From assembly GCA_002396485.1 (NCBI GenBank), contig DGXZ01000043.1, positions 1-34,990 of the forward strand: 34,990 nucleotides of DNA, given 5' to 3'. Below are positions 23,470-31,900 of this stretch, one piece after another. Source of the DNA: Spartobacteria bacterium UBA5019. Its GTDB lineage: Bacteria > Verrucomicrobiota > Verrucomicrobiia > Chthoniobacterales > Terrimicrobiaceae. Every line of letters begins with the position of its first letter. Position 1 is the stretch's first letter. Position numbers and translations under genes: made by a program. Below the pieces are notes generated by a model. That model was not told where the DNA came from. It saw only the letters and a program-made list of their open reading frames with translations, and did not search any database.

Positions 23470-24468
23470 ATGCCCGGAACTCTTAACCAATCCGATATCG
23501 ACAGACTCGTCGCAGAAGCAGCGCAGTCTTCTGCTCCATCAATTTACCGCTTCGACGGCTCACGATTTCCAACCGCCAATCAGGTTCAGGCCAAGGCATT
23601 CGACTTCCGCACGCCGATACACTTGGCCGAGGCGGAGATTCGCCGCATTCGAACAATCCACACCGGCTTTATTTCGACAATTTCCGCACGTTTTTCCTCG
23701 CTTCTGCGGGCGGACATGAGCCTGAAACTGGCAAAGCTCACAACCATGCCCTACGGGAAGTTTGCGGAGTCGATGAAGAACCCGACCCACATTTCCCTCT
23801 TCAAGGTCGATCAGCTTCCCGGTATTGGAATTCTGGAAATTCATCCTCGTTTGGCCATCAGCATGACAAACCGTATGCTTGGCGGCCGTGGTAGCACCTC
23901 GGATGAAGAACGCTATCTCACCGAAATCGAAATCGCCCTCCTAGAGGAAATCGTTGATATCATCGTGAATGAATGGTGCCGCCAATGGAAGGACGAGCGC
24001 CAATACAGCGGTCGCCAAATCGGCCACGAAAACAACCCTCGTTTCCTGCAAGCCTGCTCAAATGATACCGTTATGCTCGCTCTCACGATCGAGGCACTGG
24101 CAGGCGACAGCGTGGAACTCATCCAAATCGGCGTTCCCTACAACATGCTCGAGCCAATCGCGAAGAACATGCACAGCCGCCGCTCGCGCGACCTGCAGGT
24201 CCAGCCCGACATCAAGCCCCAACAGTGGCGCAGCTCCTACAACCAAATTTCTGTGCCCCTCATCGCCGATTGGGAAGTGCCCGGCGTGAATGTGAGCGAT
24301 GTCCTCCACCTTCGCGTGGGGGATGTCCTGGAGATGCCAAAAACCACTCTCAACAACACCCGCGTCCGTATCGCCAATGCCACGCGCTTTAGCGCGCAAG
24401 CAGGCTGCGAAAACGGCCATGTTGCCATCCAAATCACTTCCGAAATCCAACCCGACCAAAAACAATGA
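23470..24468 (+). CDS. fliM: Flagellar motor switch protein FliM
   Basis: A 332-aa switch protein. The N-terminal LNQSDIDRLV (about 4-13) corresponds to the CheY-P-binding EIDALL motif. The middle CheC-like domain includes FRTPIHLAEAEIRRIRTIHTGF, and LEIHPRLAISMTNRMLGGRG is the family signature. The C-terminal domain (about 255-330) is the surface-presentation (SpoA) fold that pairs with FliN. The length is typical. It overlaps fliN by four bases (ATGA). An intact CheY-binding motif fits the presence of a CheY-like receiver at the left edge. Confidence 0.95.
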   Translation: MPGTLNQSDIDRLVAEAAQSSAPSIYRFDGSRFPTANQVQAKAFDFRTPIHLAEAEIRRIRTIHTGFISTISARFSSLLRADMSLKLAKLTTMPYGKFAESMKNPTHISLFKVDQLPGIGILEIHPRLAISMTNRMLGGRGSTSDEERYLTEIEIALLEEIVDIIVNEWCRQWKDERQYSGRQIGHENNPRFLQACSNDTVMLALTIEALAGDSVELIQIGVPYNMLEPIAKNMHSRRSRDLQVQPDIKPQQWRSSYNQISVPLIADWEVPGVNVSDVLHLRVGDVLEMPKTTLNNTRVRIANATRFSAQAGCENGHVAIQITSEIQPDQKQ

Positions 24469-24725
24469 GCACCATTAACGACGCCAAAAACCTCTCCGTC
24501 ATCCTCGATGTCAAAGTCGATCTCACCGTCCGCATCGGCTCCTGCATGCTGCCCATGAGGGATGTCGTAGAACTCGGAGAAGGCACCGTGCTTCAACTCG
24601 ACCAACTTGCCAGCGAACCAGTCGGCCTTTATGTGAACGACAAACTCATCGCACGCGGTGAAGTTGTGGTCGTCGATGAGAACTTTGGCATCAAAATCAC
24701 CCAGATCGTCGGAGACGCGGCATGA
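24465..24725 (+). CDS. fliN: Flagellar motor switch protein FliN
   Basis: An 86-aa protein, a single SpoA domain: ILDVKVDLTVRIGSCMLPMRDVVELGEGTVLQLDQLASEPVGLYVNDKLIARGEVVVVDENFGIKI spread over about 12-80. It lacks the N-terminal extension found in enterobacterial FliN. It completes the C ring with FliM. Overlaps at both ends (fliM and fliO, ATGA each) indicate a coupled fliM-fliN-fliO unit. Confidence 0.95.
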   Translation: MSTINDAKNLSVILDVKVDLTVRIGSCMLPMRDVVELGEGTVLQLDQLASEPVGLYVNDKLIARGEVVVVDENFGIKITQIVGDAA

Positions 24726-25267
24726 GGAACTTTGCGTGGAGGCTCGCCCTCGTGGCAGCTCTCGCAAGTCTCCAATTCCCACTGCTCCACGCCAGAGAGG
24801 AGCCATCAATCGGGCCTGCGCCTGAAAATTTCGCCACACCTGCGTCTGCCAAGAATACTGAAAGCGCAAATCCGACAACCACTTCGGATTCGCCTCAACC
24901 GTCAGCTACACCCGCTGAAAAAAAATCGACCGCACCCGCAACGCCAGGAATGAATGAGTTTGGGCACTTGCTTGGCTATATTACCCTCTTAGCCGCACTC
25001 GCCGGAGCGGCGATTTATCTCATTAAATTCGGCATCCCACTGCACCGCAATCGCTCCAAAGAAGAACGCAAGCTTCAAGTCTTGGAGATGCGCCCGCTCG
25101 GAAACCGCCAATTTCTTATCGTAGTGGCCTACGATGACACCCGCATGCTGCTTGGAGTAACACCAGGAAAAATTGATTATCTCTGTCCACTGGAATCTGT
25201 TTCAACGAATCCAGCCGATTTTGCCCAACTCGTGGACCTATCCGGAAAAAAAGGAGCAGTCCAGTGA
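24722..25267 (+). CDS. fliO: Flagellar biosynthesis protein FliO
   Basis: A 181-aa protein with a signal peptide (WRLALVAALASLQFPLLHA), a long Thr/Pro/Ala-rich periplasmic stretch, one membrane segment (about 80-101, LLGYITLLAALAGAAIYLI) and a cytoplasmic FliO domain with LQVLEMRPLGNRQFLIVVAYDDTRMLLGVTPGKIDYLC. FliO helps assemble the FliP ring. Its identity rests on the domain and on the fliN-fliO-fliP order. It is followed by an unusual 163-base gap before fliP. Confidence 0.88.
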   Translation: MRNFAWRLALVAALASLQFPLLHAREEPSIGPAPENFATPASAKNTESANPTTTSDSPQPSATPAEKKSTAPATPGMNEFGHLLGYITLLAALAGAAIYLIKFGIPLHRNRSKEERKLQVLEMRPLGNRQFLIVVAYDDTRMLLGVTPGKIDYLCPLESVSTNPADFAQLVDLSGKKGAVQ

Positions 25268-25375
25268 GACGAACAGCCTGTCACCAATCGAAATCCGCCT
25301 GCGCTCGCCTACTTTTCAGTGGCACGCCATGCGTCCCTGAATCTCAGCCTCATTGGACCACTTCATCAGCGCCTT

Positions 25376-25396
25376 GCACAGGCGGGACGCCTGTGC
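25376..25396. repeat. REP-like palindrome between fliO and fliP
   Basis: GCACAGGCG (25376-25384) and CGCCTGTGC (25388-25396) form a perfect 9-bp GC-rich stem around a three-base GGA loop. No T run follows, so it is not a simple terminator. It sits in the only sizeable gap (25268-25430) of the fliM-flhA run, which otherwise has no gene or promoter I can see. The form resembles dispersed extragenic palindromes; other genomic copies cannot be checked here. Confidence 0.5.
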
Positions 25397-25430
25397 TCTC
25401 CTCTTTGCCCGGCTTCACATACTCATTGGC

Positions 25431-26306
25431 ATGACATTTCCCCGCTTTTCCTACTTTCAGCCGTTTCTGCTGGCTCTGTTGCTCGGCCTGATCGCATCAT
25501 CGGCGACGGCACAGACACCAGCACCTGGCCCGACACCATTTCCGCCTTTGCTCAGCTCCCCGACCGCGCCATCCGCCCCAAGGGCTCCGACTGCGCCTAA
25601 CGCACCCCAACCTCCTTCGGTTTCGGCTCCAGGCGCACCATTCGTCAACCTGCAGATCGGAAATGGCAATGACCGCCAAAACTTGAGCACGGCGATCCAG
25701 ATCGTCATTGTGATGACCCTGCTAACGCTGGCACCATCGCTCATCATGCTCATGACCAGCTTCACCCGTATCGTGATCGTTCTGGGTTTTGTCCGCACGG
25801 CGCTTGGCGTTCCGAGCGCTCCGGCCAATCAGCTTCTGATCGGCATCTCGATTTTTATCACTTTTTTTATCATGGCACCTGTCTGGCAGCAGATTCAGGA
25901 TCAGGCTATTAATCCTTACATGAATGAGCAGATCAGCTCCAACGAGGCCATGGACCGCGCTGTCGAGCCAATCCGGAATTTCATGCTGCGCCAAACCCGC
26001 CCCGGTGAAATCGATTTTTTTCTGGACCTTGCGGGTATGGGGCGCACGGACCTGAAAGACATCCCGATACGCGTGATACTGCCGGCATTTGTCATTAGCG
26101 AACTCCGAACCGCATTCCAGATGGGATTTCTTATTTTTATCCCGTTTCTGGTCATTGACTTCCTGGTAGCCTCTACTCTTATGTCCATGGGCATGATGAT
26201 GATGCCGCCTACGATGGTTGCGCTTCCGTTGAAGCTCCTGCTCTTCGTCCTCGTAGATGGTTGGCAGCTCGTGGTTCGTTCTCTAGTCCAAAGTTTTGCC
26301 TCATGA
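25431..26306 (+). CDS. fliP: Flagellar export gate protein FliP
   Basis: A 291-aa membrane protein of the export gate. The ATG at 25431 gives a signal peptide (FLLALLLGLIASSATA), then a Pro/Ala-rich linker of about 45 residues, longer than usual, and the conserved core: IQIVIVMTLLTLAPSLIMLMTSFTRIVIVLGFVRTALG, the PYMNEQISSNEAMDRAVEP helix, RVILPAFVISELRTAFQMGFLIFIPFLVIDFLVAS and SMGMMMMPP. FliP forms the pore with FliQ and FliR. The frame is open upstream to 25353 through the palindrome region, but that part is not FliP-like. Its stop overlaps fliQ (ATGA). Confidence 0.95.
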   Translation: MTFPRFSYFQPFLLALLLGLIASSATAQTPAPGPTPFPPLLSSPTAPSAPRAPTAPNAPQPPSVSAPGAPFVNLQIGNGNDRQNLSTAIQIVIVMTLLTLAPSLIMLMTSFTRIVIVLGFVRTALGVPSAPANQLLIGISIFITFFIMAPVWQQIQDQAINPYMNEQISSNEAMDRAVEPIRNFMLRQTRPGEIDFFLDLAGMGRTDLKDIPIRVILPAFVISELRTAFQMGFLIFIPFLVIDFLVASTLMSMGMMMMPPTMVALPLKLLLFVLVDGWQLVVRSLVQSFAS

Positions 26307-26572
26307 ATCAAGAAACCGCCATCGAAATGCTCCGCTCGCTCATCACGGTGTCCCTGCTCGTGACGACTCCGATCATCTTGGCAGCGGTCATCGTGGGCGT
26401 GGTCATCAGCCTTTTTCAAGCCGTGACCAGCATTCAAGAACCCACGCTGAGCTTCGCTCCGAAACTGATCGCCGTCGGTGCCATCATCGTCATCGGTGCC
26501 CCGTGGATGCTTCGCCAACTGATGCAGTTCACGGTTTTTTTCATCAATAAAATCCCGGAAATGACGAGATGA
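26303..26572 (+). CDS. fliQ: Flagellar export gate protein FliQ
   Basis: An 89-aa protein with two membrane segments (about 15-40 and 52-72) and the family pattern TTPIILAAVIVGVVISLFQAVTSIQEPTLSFAPKL. Normal length. The start at 26303 is set by the four-base overlap with fliP; the longer open frame inside fliP is not supported. It overlaps fliR by four bases. Confidence 0.95.
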   Translation: MNQETAIEMLRSLITVSLLVTTPIILAAVIVGVVISLFQAVTSIQEPTLSFAPKLIAVGAIIVIGAPWMLRQLMQFTVFFINKIPEMTR

Positions 26573-27327
26573 TCACGATCCACATCGAGGATATCTATCC
26601 CGGATTGCTGATTTTTCTCAGAGCCACCGGACTTTTTCTGATCCTCCCGGTTTTTTCAGGGAGCATGATTCCTTCGACGGTGCGCATCGCCATGGCGGCA
26701 ATACTTGCCTACTTGCTTGCCCCGATTTTCGGCGATTTCGGAGGAGTTCCCGGACATTGGTTTATTGTGGTGATGCAAGTCATCCATGAAGTCCTTACCG
26801 GTCTCCTCATGGGATTTGCGGTGCGATTCCTGCTCTACGCTTTGGAAATGGCGGGTGAAATCATAGCTGTGCAGATTGGACTATCGATGAGCACGAACAT
26901 CGATCCCATTACACGCACCTCGGCGACTCCACCAAACACGATGCTTTTTTCCCTCGGAACCGTACTCTTTCTGGTGACCGGTGCGTATCAGTTTTGCCTG
27001 CTGGCTTTCGCGCGCAGCTTTGAGGTTTTTCCTCCAAGCGCGATTTTTGCGCCCCAGTCGTTTAATACGGTGCTTGCCGCGAGCGGACGAATTTTTCTTC
27101 TCGCCGTTCAAATTTCCGCGCCACTTCTGGCGATCAGCTTTCTAGTGAACATGGCCTTCTCCGTCCTTGGTCGTGCGGCACCGAGCTTGAATGTTTTCAT
27201 GCTCAGCTTCCCCGTTCAAATCCTCGCTGGGCTGACTGTTTTTTCCATGACGCTAGGGCTCACCATCCAATACATCCTCCGCGATATGCAACACCTGCCG
27301 GAGTTGATGCTTCATTTTTTGAGGTAA
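26569..27327 (+). CDS. fliR: Flagellar export gate protein FliR
   Basis: A 252-aa, very hydrophobic protein with about six membrane segments, normal for FliR. Family features: FLRATGLFLILPVFSGSMIPSTVRIAMAAILAYLL near the N-terminus, EVLTGLLMGFAVRFLLYALEMAGEIIAVQIGLSMSTNIDP in the middle, and PSLNVFMLSFPVQILAGLTVFSM towards the end. It completes the FliPQR pore. Six bases separate it from flhB. Confidence 0.95.
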   Translation: MITIHIEDIYPGLLIFLRATGLFLILPVFSGSMIPSTVRIAMAAILAYLLAPIFGDFGGVPGHWFIVVMQVIHEVLTGLLMGFAVRFLLYALEMAGEIIAVQIGLSMSTNIDPITRTSATPPNTMLFSLGTVLFLVTGAYQFCLLAFARSFEVFPPSAIFAPQSFNTVLAASGRIFLLAVQISAPLLAISFLVNMAFSVLGRAAPSLNVFMLSFPVQILAGLTVFSMTLGLTIQYILRDMQHLPELMLHFLR

Positions 27328-27333
27328 ACTGCG

Positions 27334-28428
27334 ATGGCGAACGAAAACGACAACGCAACAGAAAAACCGACAGAGAAAAAACTGTCGGAGGCCCACAATA
27401 AGGGGCAATTCGCCCAGGCTCCTGAGATTCAAGTTGTGTTTGGTCTCGTCGCAGCCTACTTCGTTTTTCTGTTCACGCTGGACAGCCAATCCCGCTACAT
27501 GACCGAAATGGTGGCAAGCCTCCTCGGCAATCTCGAAAAATACCAGATCATCAGCGATGTCATTCCGAAATGGACCGGAATGGCCTTCCTGACCATGTTC
27601 GGCTTGCTTGCCCCGATGTTCTTGGCCACAACCGTCGCCAGCATCCTCGCCGGAGGACTACAGACCCATTTCAAAGCAACTCCCGAGGTGGCAGGTTTCA
27701 AATTTGAAAAGCTCAACCCCGTAACTGGATTCCAACGCATCTTCAGCAAACAGGGCATCGTTAAGCTTTTCGTGGAATCGGGAAAGTGTCTCGTCGTAGG
27801 AGTCCTCATCTACGGCAGTGTCAAACAAATCCTCGCCGACCCAATCTTCTTCACGCCAGTTCCCGTTTTCCGCATCGGGAGCTTCATCTACGACTCGACG
27901 CTTGCTCTTTTCTTCCGACTCGCCCTCGCCATGGGCGGCCTTGCCCTCCTCCACTACATCTTCCAACTCAAAAAAACCGAGAAGGATCTCATGATGACCA
28001 AGCAGGAGATCAAGGACGAGAATCGCCAAGCCATGGGCGATCCCAATGTCAAGATGGCCCAACGCGCCATGGCCCGCCGACTGATGCAAAAACAGATGCT
28101 CGCCGATGTGCCGAATGCCGATGTCATAGTGACCAATCCCACTCACTACGCCGTGGCCCTGAAATACGAGCGCGGCGTCGATGCCGCTCCAGTCGTGCTT
28201 GCCAAAGGCCAAAACATTTTTGCCCAACGCATCAAGGCCATCGGATCGAAACATGAAGTCCCCACAGTGGAAAACAAACCGGTCGCCCGTGCGCTTTACA
28301 AATTCGGTCAGGTCGGCAAACCCATTCCCGCCCAACTTTACCAAGCCATCGCTGAAATTCTTGGTTACGTTTACCGCACACACCGCTACTACTTCTACCA
28401 ACTCAAATCCCGCCGTCTGAAATCCTGA
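27334..28428 (+). CDS. flhB: Flagellar export switch protein FlhB
   Basis: A 364-aa membrane protein with an N-terminal charged segment (EKPTEKKLSEAHNKGQFAQ), four membrane segments (within about 30-212), a linker with KKTEKDLMMTKQEIKDENRQAMGDP, and the autocleavage motif NPTH at 268-271 in VTNPTHYAVALKY. Cleavage between Asn and Pro, together with FliK, switches the export specificity. The motif is intact, so FlhB should be competent for switching. 12 bases before flhA. Confidence 0.96.
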   Translation: MANENDNATEKPTEKKLSEAHNKGQFAQAPEIQVVFGLVAAYFVFLFTLDSQSRYMTEMVASLLGNLEKYQIISDVIPKWTGMAFLTMFGLLAPMFLATTVASILAGGLQTHFKATPEVAGFKFEKLNPVTGFQRIFSKQGIVKLFVESGKCLVVGVLIYGSVKQILADPIFFTPVPVFRIGSFIYDSTLALFFRLALAMGGLALLHYIFQLKKTEKDLMMTKQEIKDENRQAMGDPNVKMAQRAMARRLMQKQMLADVPNADVIVTNPTHYAVALKYERGVDAAPVVLAKGQNIFAQRIKAIGSKHEVPTVENKPVARALYKFGQVGKPIPAQLYQAIAEILGYVYRTHRYYFYQLKSRRLKS

Positions 28429-28440
28429 TCCGTCCGCCAC

Positions 28441-30615
28441 ATGGCCACCGCAAACGCCCAAACCTCAAGATTCAAGTGGAGCGACCTGCTCAAACAGACA
28501 GACCTGATCTTCACTCTTGGCCTCTTTGCCATCATCCTCCTGCTGGTCATCCCGGTTCCAACATGGGCCCTTGATTTTTTACTGTCCGTAAACATCGGCA
28601 TCTCGCTGCTGATCCTGCTCGTGATCATCTATGTGAAGGATCCTCCGGAGTTCTCTGCCTTCCCAACCATTCTCCTTGCCGTCACCCTGCTGCGATTGGC
28701 GCTGAACATCGCCTCGACGCGACTCATCCTGCTCGACGGCTTCGCCGGAAATGTCATCGAAGCCTTCGGCCATGTGCTCATCCAAGGCAACTACATCGTC
28801 GGCGCCGTCGTTTTCATCATTCTCGTCATCATCAATTTCGTCGTCATCACCAAGGGCGCGGGCCGTATTGCAGAGGTCGCCGCACGATTCACCCTGGATG
28901 CGATGCCAGGTAAACAGATGGCCATCGACGCCGAACTCAACGCCGGCATCATCGACGAACTCACCGCCACATCCCGCCGACTCAAAGTCCAAAAAGAAGC
29001 CGACTTCTACGGCGCGATGGACGGTGCCAGCAAGTTCGTGCGAGGCGATGCCGTGGCCGGCATCCTCATCACCTTCATCAACGTCATCGGCGGATTCGGC
29101 ATCGGCATGCTCCAAAAGGGCATGCCCATCGACCAAGCCCTCCAAAAATACACACTCCTTTCCATCGGTGACGGTCTTGTTTCCCAAGTCCCGGCACTGG
29201 TCATCTCGGTTGCCGCCGGCTTGCTCGTGACTCGCGCCCAAGGCGACAACAGCCTCGGTGCCCAAATCGGCAAACAACTCGGAGCCTACCCTCGCGCCGT
29301 TGGCATCGCCTCCGGCCTCATAGCCGCTCTCGCCCTCGCCCCCGGCATGCCTGCCGCACCCTTCCTCATACTCGCCGGCATAACCGGTTTCACGGCGTAT
29401 ATGCTCAAAAAGCAATCCCAAAATCCACTCGCGGTCGGCGCCAAAGGCAGCACCCTCGCACTTCCCCCACCTGGTGGAGGAAACGCCAACCAAGGAGGCC
29501 AGCAAGGCGCAACAGGCGGTCAAGGATCCCCAGCCAATACCGGCCCGGAAGATCTCCACAAGCTCATCGAAGCCGAAGTCCTATCCATCGAGGTGGGCTA
29601 TGGTCTCCTCCGCCTTGCCGACAAAACCCAAGGCGGCGACCTCCTCGACCGCATCACCGGTGTTCGCAAAGGCTTCGCACGCGACAACGGCATGGTCATT
29701 CCACCGATCGCCATTCGCGATAGCTTGGAACTCGAGCCAAACGAATACAACTTCCTCCTCCGCGGCAAATCCTTTGCCCGCGCCTCGGTGATTCCCAACC
29801 GCTGGCTCGCCATGAATGTCTCGGGCAGCATGGTCACTCTCAAGGGCGTCCCGACACATGAACCTGTCTTCGGTATTGAAGCCGTTTGGATAGCGGAAGA
29901 GGAAAAACGCACTGCCGAAATCAATGGCTACAGCGTCGTGGATGCCACCTCGGTAATGATAACCCATCTCGCCGAAACCCTCAAACAAGTCTCCCACCTC
30001 ATCCTCACCCGCCAGGAAGTCCAATCCCTCATCGACCGCGTCAAGGAGTCCAACCCCGCCCTCATCGCCGAACTCCTCCCAGACCTTGTTAACCTCGGAA
30101 TCATCCAACGCGTCCTGCAAAACTTACTCCGCGAGGGCGTTCCTATCAAAAACCTGCCGCTCATTCTAGAGACGCTAGCCGACTATGCACCAGTTACAAA
30201 AAACCCGGACGAACTCTCCGAGCAGGTCCGCCGCCGCCTCGGCACCTACTTCATCAGCCAATACGAGTCCGAGCCCGGTCTCATCAAGTGCATCACCATC
30301 GATCCTCGCCTTGAGCAAACCCTGATGACCCGCATCCAGCGCTCCCACTTCGAAACCACCCTCGCGCTCGATCCAAATACCGCCCAATACCTCCTCCGCG
30401 AACTCACCATCCGCTCCAACTCCCTCGCCGAGCAAGGCCTCTCACCCATCACCATTCTCACAGCTGAACTCCGCCTCGCCTTCAAACGATTCTTCGAGCC
30501 CTCCCTCCCGAAACTCATCGTTCTCTCCTACCAAGAACTTCCGTCGCAAACCGAAATTCAAAACACAGGCATCATCGTTCCACCACCAGTCGAACGCATG
30601 CCTGCGGCCGCTTGA
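28441..30615 (+). CDS. flhA: Flagellar export gate protein FlhA
   Basis: A 724-aa protein of normal FlhA length. The N-terminal half has about eight membrane segments and the family signature TLDAMPGKQMAIDAELNAGI (about 156-175), followed by RRLKVQKEADFYGAMDGASKFV. A Gly/Gln-rich linker (about 340-362, with PPPGGGNANQGGQQGATGG) joins to the cytoplasmic domain that forms the nonameric ring receiving chaperone-substrate complexes. This is the last gene of the flgB-flhA run. flhF and flhG, which commonly follow, are absent. Confidence 0.97.
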   Translation: MATANAQTSRFKWSDLLKQTDLIFTLGLFAIILLLVIPVPTWALDFLLSVNIGISLLILLVIIYVKDPPEFSAFPTILLAVTLLRLALNIASTRLILLDGFAGNVIEAFGHVLIQGNYIVGAVVFIILVIINFVVITKGAGRIAEVAARFTLDAMPGKQMAIDAELNAGIIDELTATSRRLKVQKEADFYGAMDGASKFVRGDAVAGILITFINVIGGFGIGMLQKGMPIDQALQKYTLLSIGDGLVSQVPALVISVAAGLLVTRAQGDNSLGAQIGKQLGAYPRAVGIASGLIAALALAPGMPAAPFLILAGITGFTAYMLKKQSQNPLAVGAKGSTLALPPPGGGNANQGGQQGATGGQGSPANTGPEDLHKLIEAEVLSIEVGYGLLRLADKTQGGDLLDRITGVRKGFARDNGMVIPPIAIRDSLELEPNEYNFLLRGKSFARASVIPNRWLAMNVSGSMVTLKGVPTHEPVFGIEAVWIAEEEKRTAEINGYSVVDATSVMITHLAETLKQVSHLILTRQEVQSLIDRVKESNPALIAELLPDLVNLGIIQRVLQNLLREGVPIKNLPLILETLADYAPVTKNPDELSEQVRRRLGTYFISQYESEPGLIKCITIDPRLEQTLMTRIQRSHFETTLALDPNTAQYLLRELTIRSNSLAEQGLSPITILTAELRLAFKRFFEPSLPKLIVLSYQELPSQTEIQNTGIIVPPPVERMPAAA

Positions 30616-30779
30616 TCCAAATCGGCAGATTTTTCCACTTCGCACTTAAAATGAAAAAATGATTAAAAATCCTGTTTATTTGTTGTTTTTCATGCAATCG
30701 ACCCAAAATTCTACCATTTCGTTTTTTGGCGCAGAAATTGCTATGAATGCAGTGATTTTTTAAAAAACCAACGGCCTAC
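30616..30779. other. AT-rich intergenic region after flhA
   Basis: A 164-base gap, clearly more AT-rich than its surroundings, with A and T tracts such as those at 30653-30690 and the 12-base palindrome TTTTTTAAAAAA at 30756-30767. It includes the sigma-54 promoter at 30727-30742. The tracts upstream of that promoter would favour bending, as is usual between a sigma-54 promoter and its activator site, but I see no exact IHF site. Confidence 0.5.
30727..30742 (+). promoter_or_regulatory. Sigma-54 (-24/-12) promoter for the small membrane protein/fliA block
   Basis: TGGCGCAGAAATTGCT: GG at 30728-30729, ten bases, GC at 30740-30741; two mismatches to TGGCACG-N4-TTGCW. The predicted start is near 30753, 27 bases before the ATG at 30780. 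It would place fliA under sigma-54, the class hierarchy known from polar flagella of Vibrio and Pseudomonas. Confidence 0.65.
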
Positions 30780-31061
30780 ATGCAATACTTCACGCTCATC
30801 GGAGGCTTCACCGGCTTCGTTCTCGCCTTTCTGGTGAGCCTTGTTGCAGGCAAAAACCTCGAAGACGCCGTATTCAATGCGACCATCAGCTGCGTACTTA
30901 CTGCACTGCTCTTCAGAGTCTTCCGATTTATTGTCGAGTACTGTGCCAAGCAAGTCGTGGCCGAGAAGGCCCGCCTCCGCGATATCGAAAAAGCCACTGC
31001 GGACGAAGCCCCACCGCCACAGGAGAGCATGCCTGAGACACCTGCCCAACCGGCCGCCTAA
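30780..31061 (+). CDS. Small membrane protein of unknown function
   Basis: A 93-aa protein with two probable membrane segments (about 5-24, TLIGGFTGFVLAFLVSLVAG, and about 33-55, ATISCVLTALLFRVFRFIV), then a charged helix (KQVVAEKARLRDIEKA) and a Pro/Glu-rich tail. I do not recognise the family. It is preceded by a sigma-54 promoter and followed two bases later by the fliA-type sigma factor, in the place where many flagellar clusters carry flhF and flhG. Co-transcription with fliA is likely; function is unknown. Confidence 0.6.
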   Translation: MQYFTLIGGFTGFVLAFLVSLVAGKNLEDAVFNATISCVLTALLFRVFRFIVEYCAKQVVAEKARLRDIEKATADEAPPPQESMPETPAQPAA

Positions 31062-31063
31062 CC

Positions 31064-31858
31064 ATGCAGCAACTCGCCGACCCCATCATTTCCCCTCCCC
31101 GGCCCGATGCTCAAAAATACACGGCAGCATGGCGTGCCTACGGCGGAGCCTCGCAGAACTCAGAGGAGGAAGTTCTTAAAAACCACATGCCACTCGTTCG
31201 CTCCGTTGTGGACCGCATGCGCGCCAGCCTCCCGGCACATCTCGATGTCGATGACCTCTACTCGGTCGGCCTCCTCGGCCTCATTCAAGCCCAACGCCGC
31301 TTCGACCCGACACACGGGGTCACCTTCGCCGCCTACGCCGCCGTGCGCGTCCGAGGAGCTGTGCTCGACGAACTCCGCCGCGTGGACTGGATGTCCCGCA
31401 CACTCCGCGTCAAAGCCAAAAAGCTCACCGATGTCATCTCCGCCTTCGAGCAAAACGTCGGCCGCCCTGCCACTGAGGCCGAAATCGCCGATGAACTCGG
31501 TATCTCCAGCGAGGAATATGCCATCCTGCTCGATGAAGTCCGCCCGCTCAGCTATGTGGAACTCGACGCGCTCGCAGGAGACGAAGAAGACTCAAGCCTG
31601 CACGAAGTCATCGCCGACGAGAACCAGCCGAATGCCCGCGAGATCGCGCTGAGACAGGAACTCATCAAACTCGTCGTGGAACGCCTTCAGATTCTTCCCG
31701 ACATGCAGAGGAAAATTCTCGCCATGTATTACTTTGAAAACCTCCGCCTCGCAGAGATCGCCAAGGTCTTCGGAGTCACGGAATCCCGCATCTGCCAAAT
31801 CCACACCCAAGCCGTGCTTAGCCTCAAAGCCCACATCCGCAAAGCCATGGATCGCTGA
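31064..31858 (+). CDS. fliA: Flagellar sigma factor, FliA/WhiG type (sigma-28)
   Basis: A 264-aa sigma-70-family group 3 factor. Region 2 is visible as EEEVLKNHMPLVRSVVDRMRA, then LDVDDLYSVGLLGLIQAQRRFDPTHGVTFAAYAAVRVRGAVLDELRRVDWMSR (about 59-110), the FliA/WhiG hallmark. Region 3 (RLKAKKLTDVISAFEQNVGRPATEAEIADELGIS-like) and region 4 (about 205-260, LPDMQRKILAMYYFENLRLAEIAKVFGVTESRICQIHTQAVLSLK) follow. It directs late flagellar genes such as flagellin, which are not in this window. No FlgM-like antisigma gene is seen beside it. Confidence 0.93.
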   Translation: MQQLADPIISPPRPDAQKYTAAWRAYGGASQNSEEEVLKNHMPLVRSVVDRMRASLPAHLDVDDLYSVGLLGLIQAQRRFDPTHGVTFAAYAAVRVRGAVLDELRRVDWMSRTLRVKAKKLTDVISAFEQNVGRPATEAEIADELGISSEEYAILLDEVRPLSYVELDALAGDEEDSSLHEVIADENQPNAREIALRQELIKLVVERLQILPDMQRKILAMYYFENLRLAEIAKVFGVTESRICQIHTQAVLSLKAHIRKAMDR

Positions 31859-31900
31859 TTTTCTCTCCACCGATCTAAACAAAACAACCATCCACCACAC

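Noticed and set aside
25320..25335. TGGCACG match resembling a sigma-54 -24 element between fliO and fliP
   Set aside because: The -12 position reads GT instead of the required GC.
30651..30693. ATGAAAAA/TTTTTCAT inverted repeat as a terminator after flhA
   Set aside because: An 8-bp AT-only stem with a 27-base loop would not be a stable terminator.
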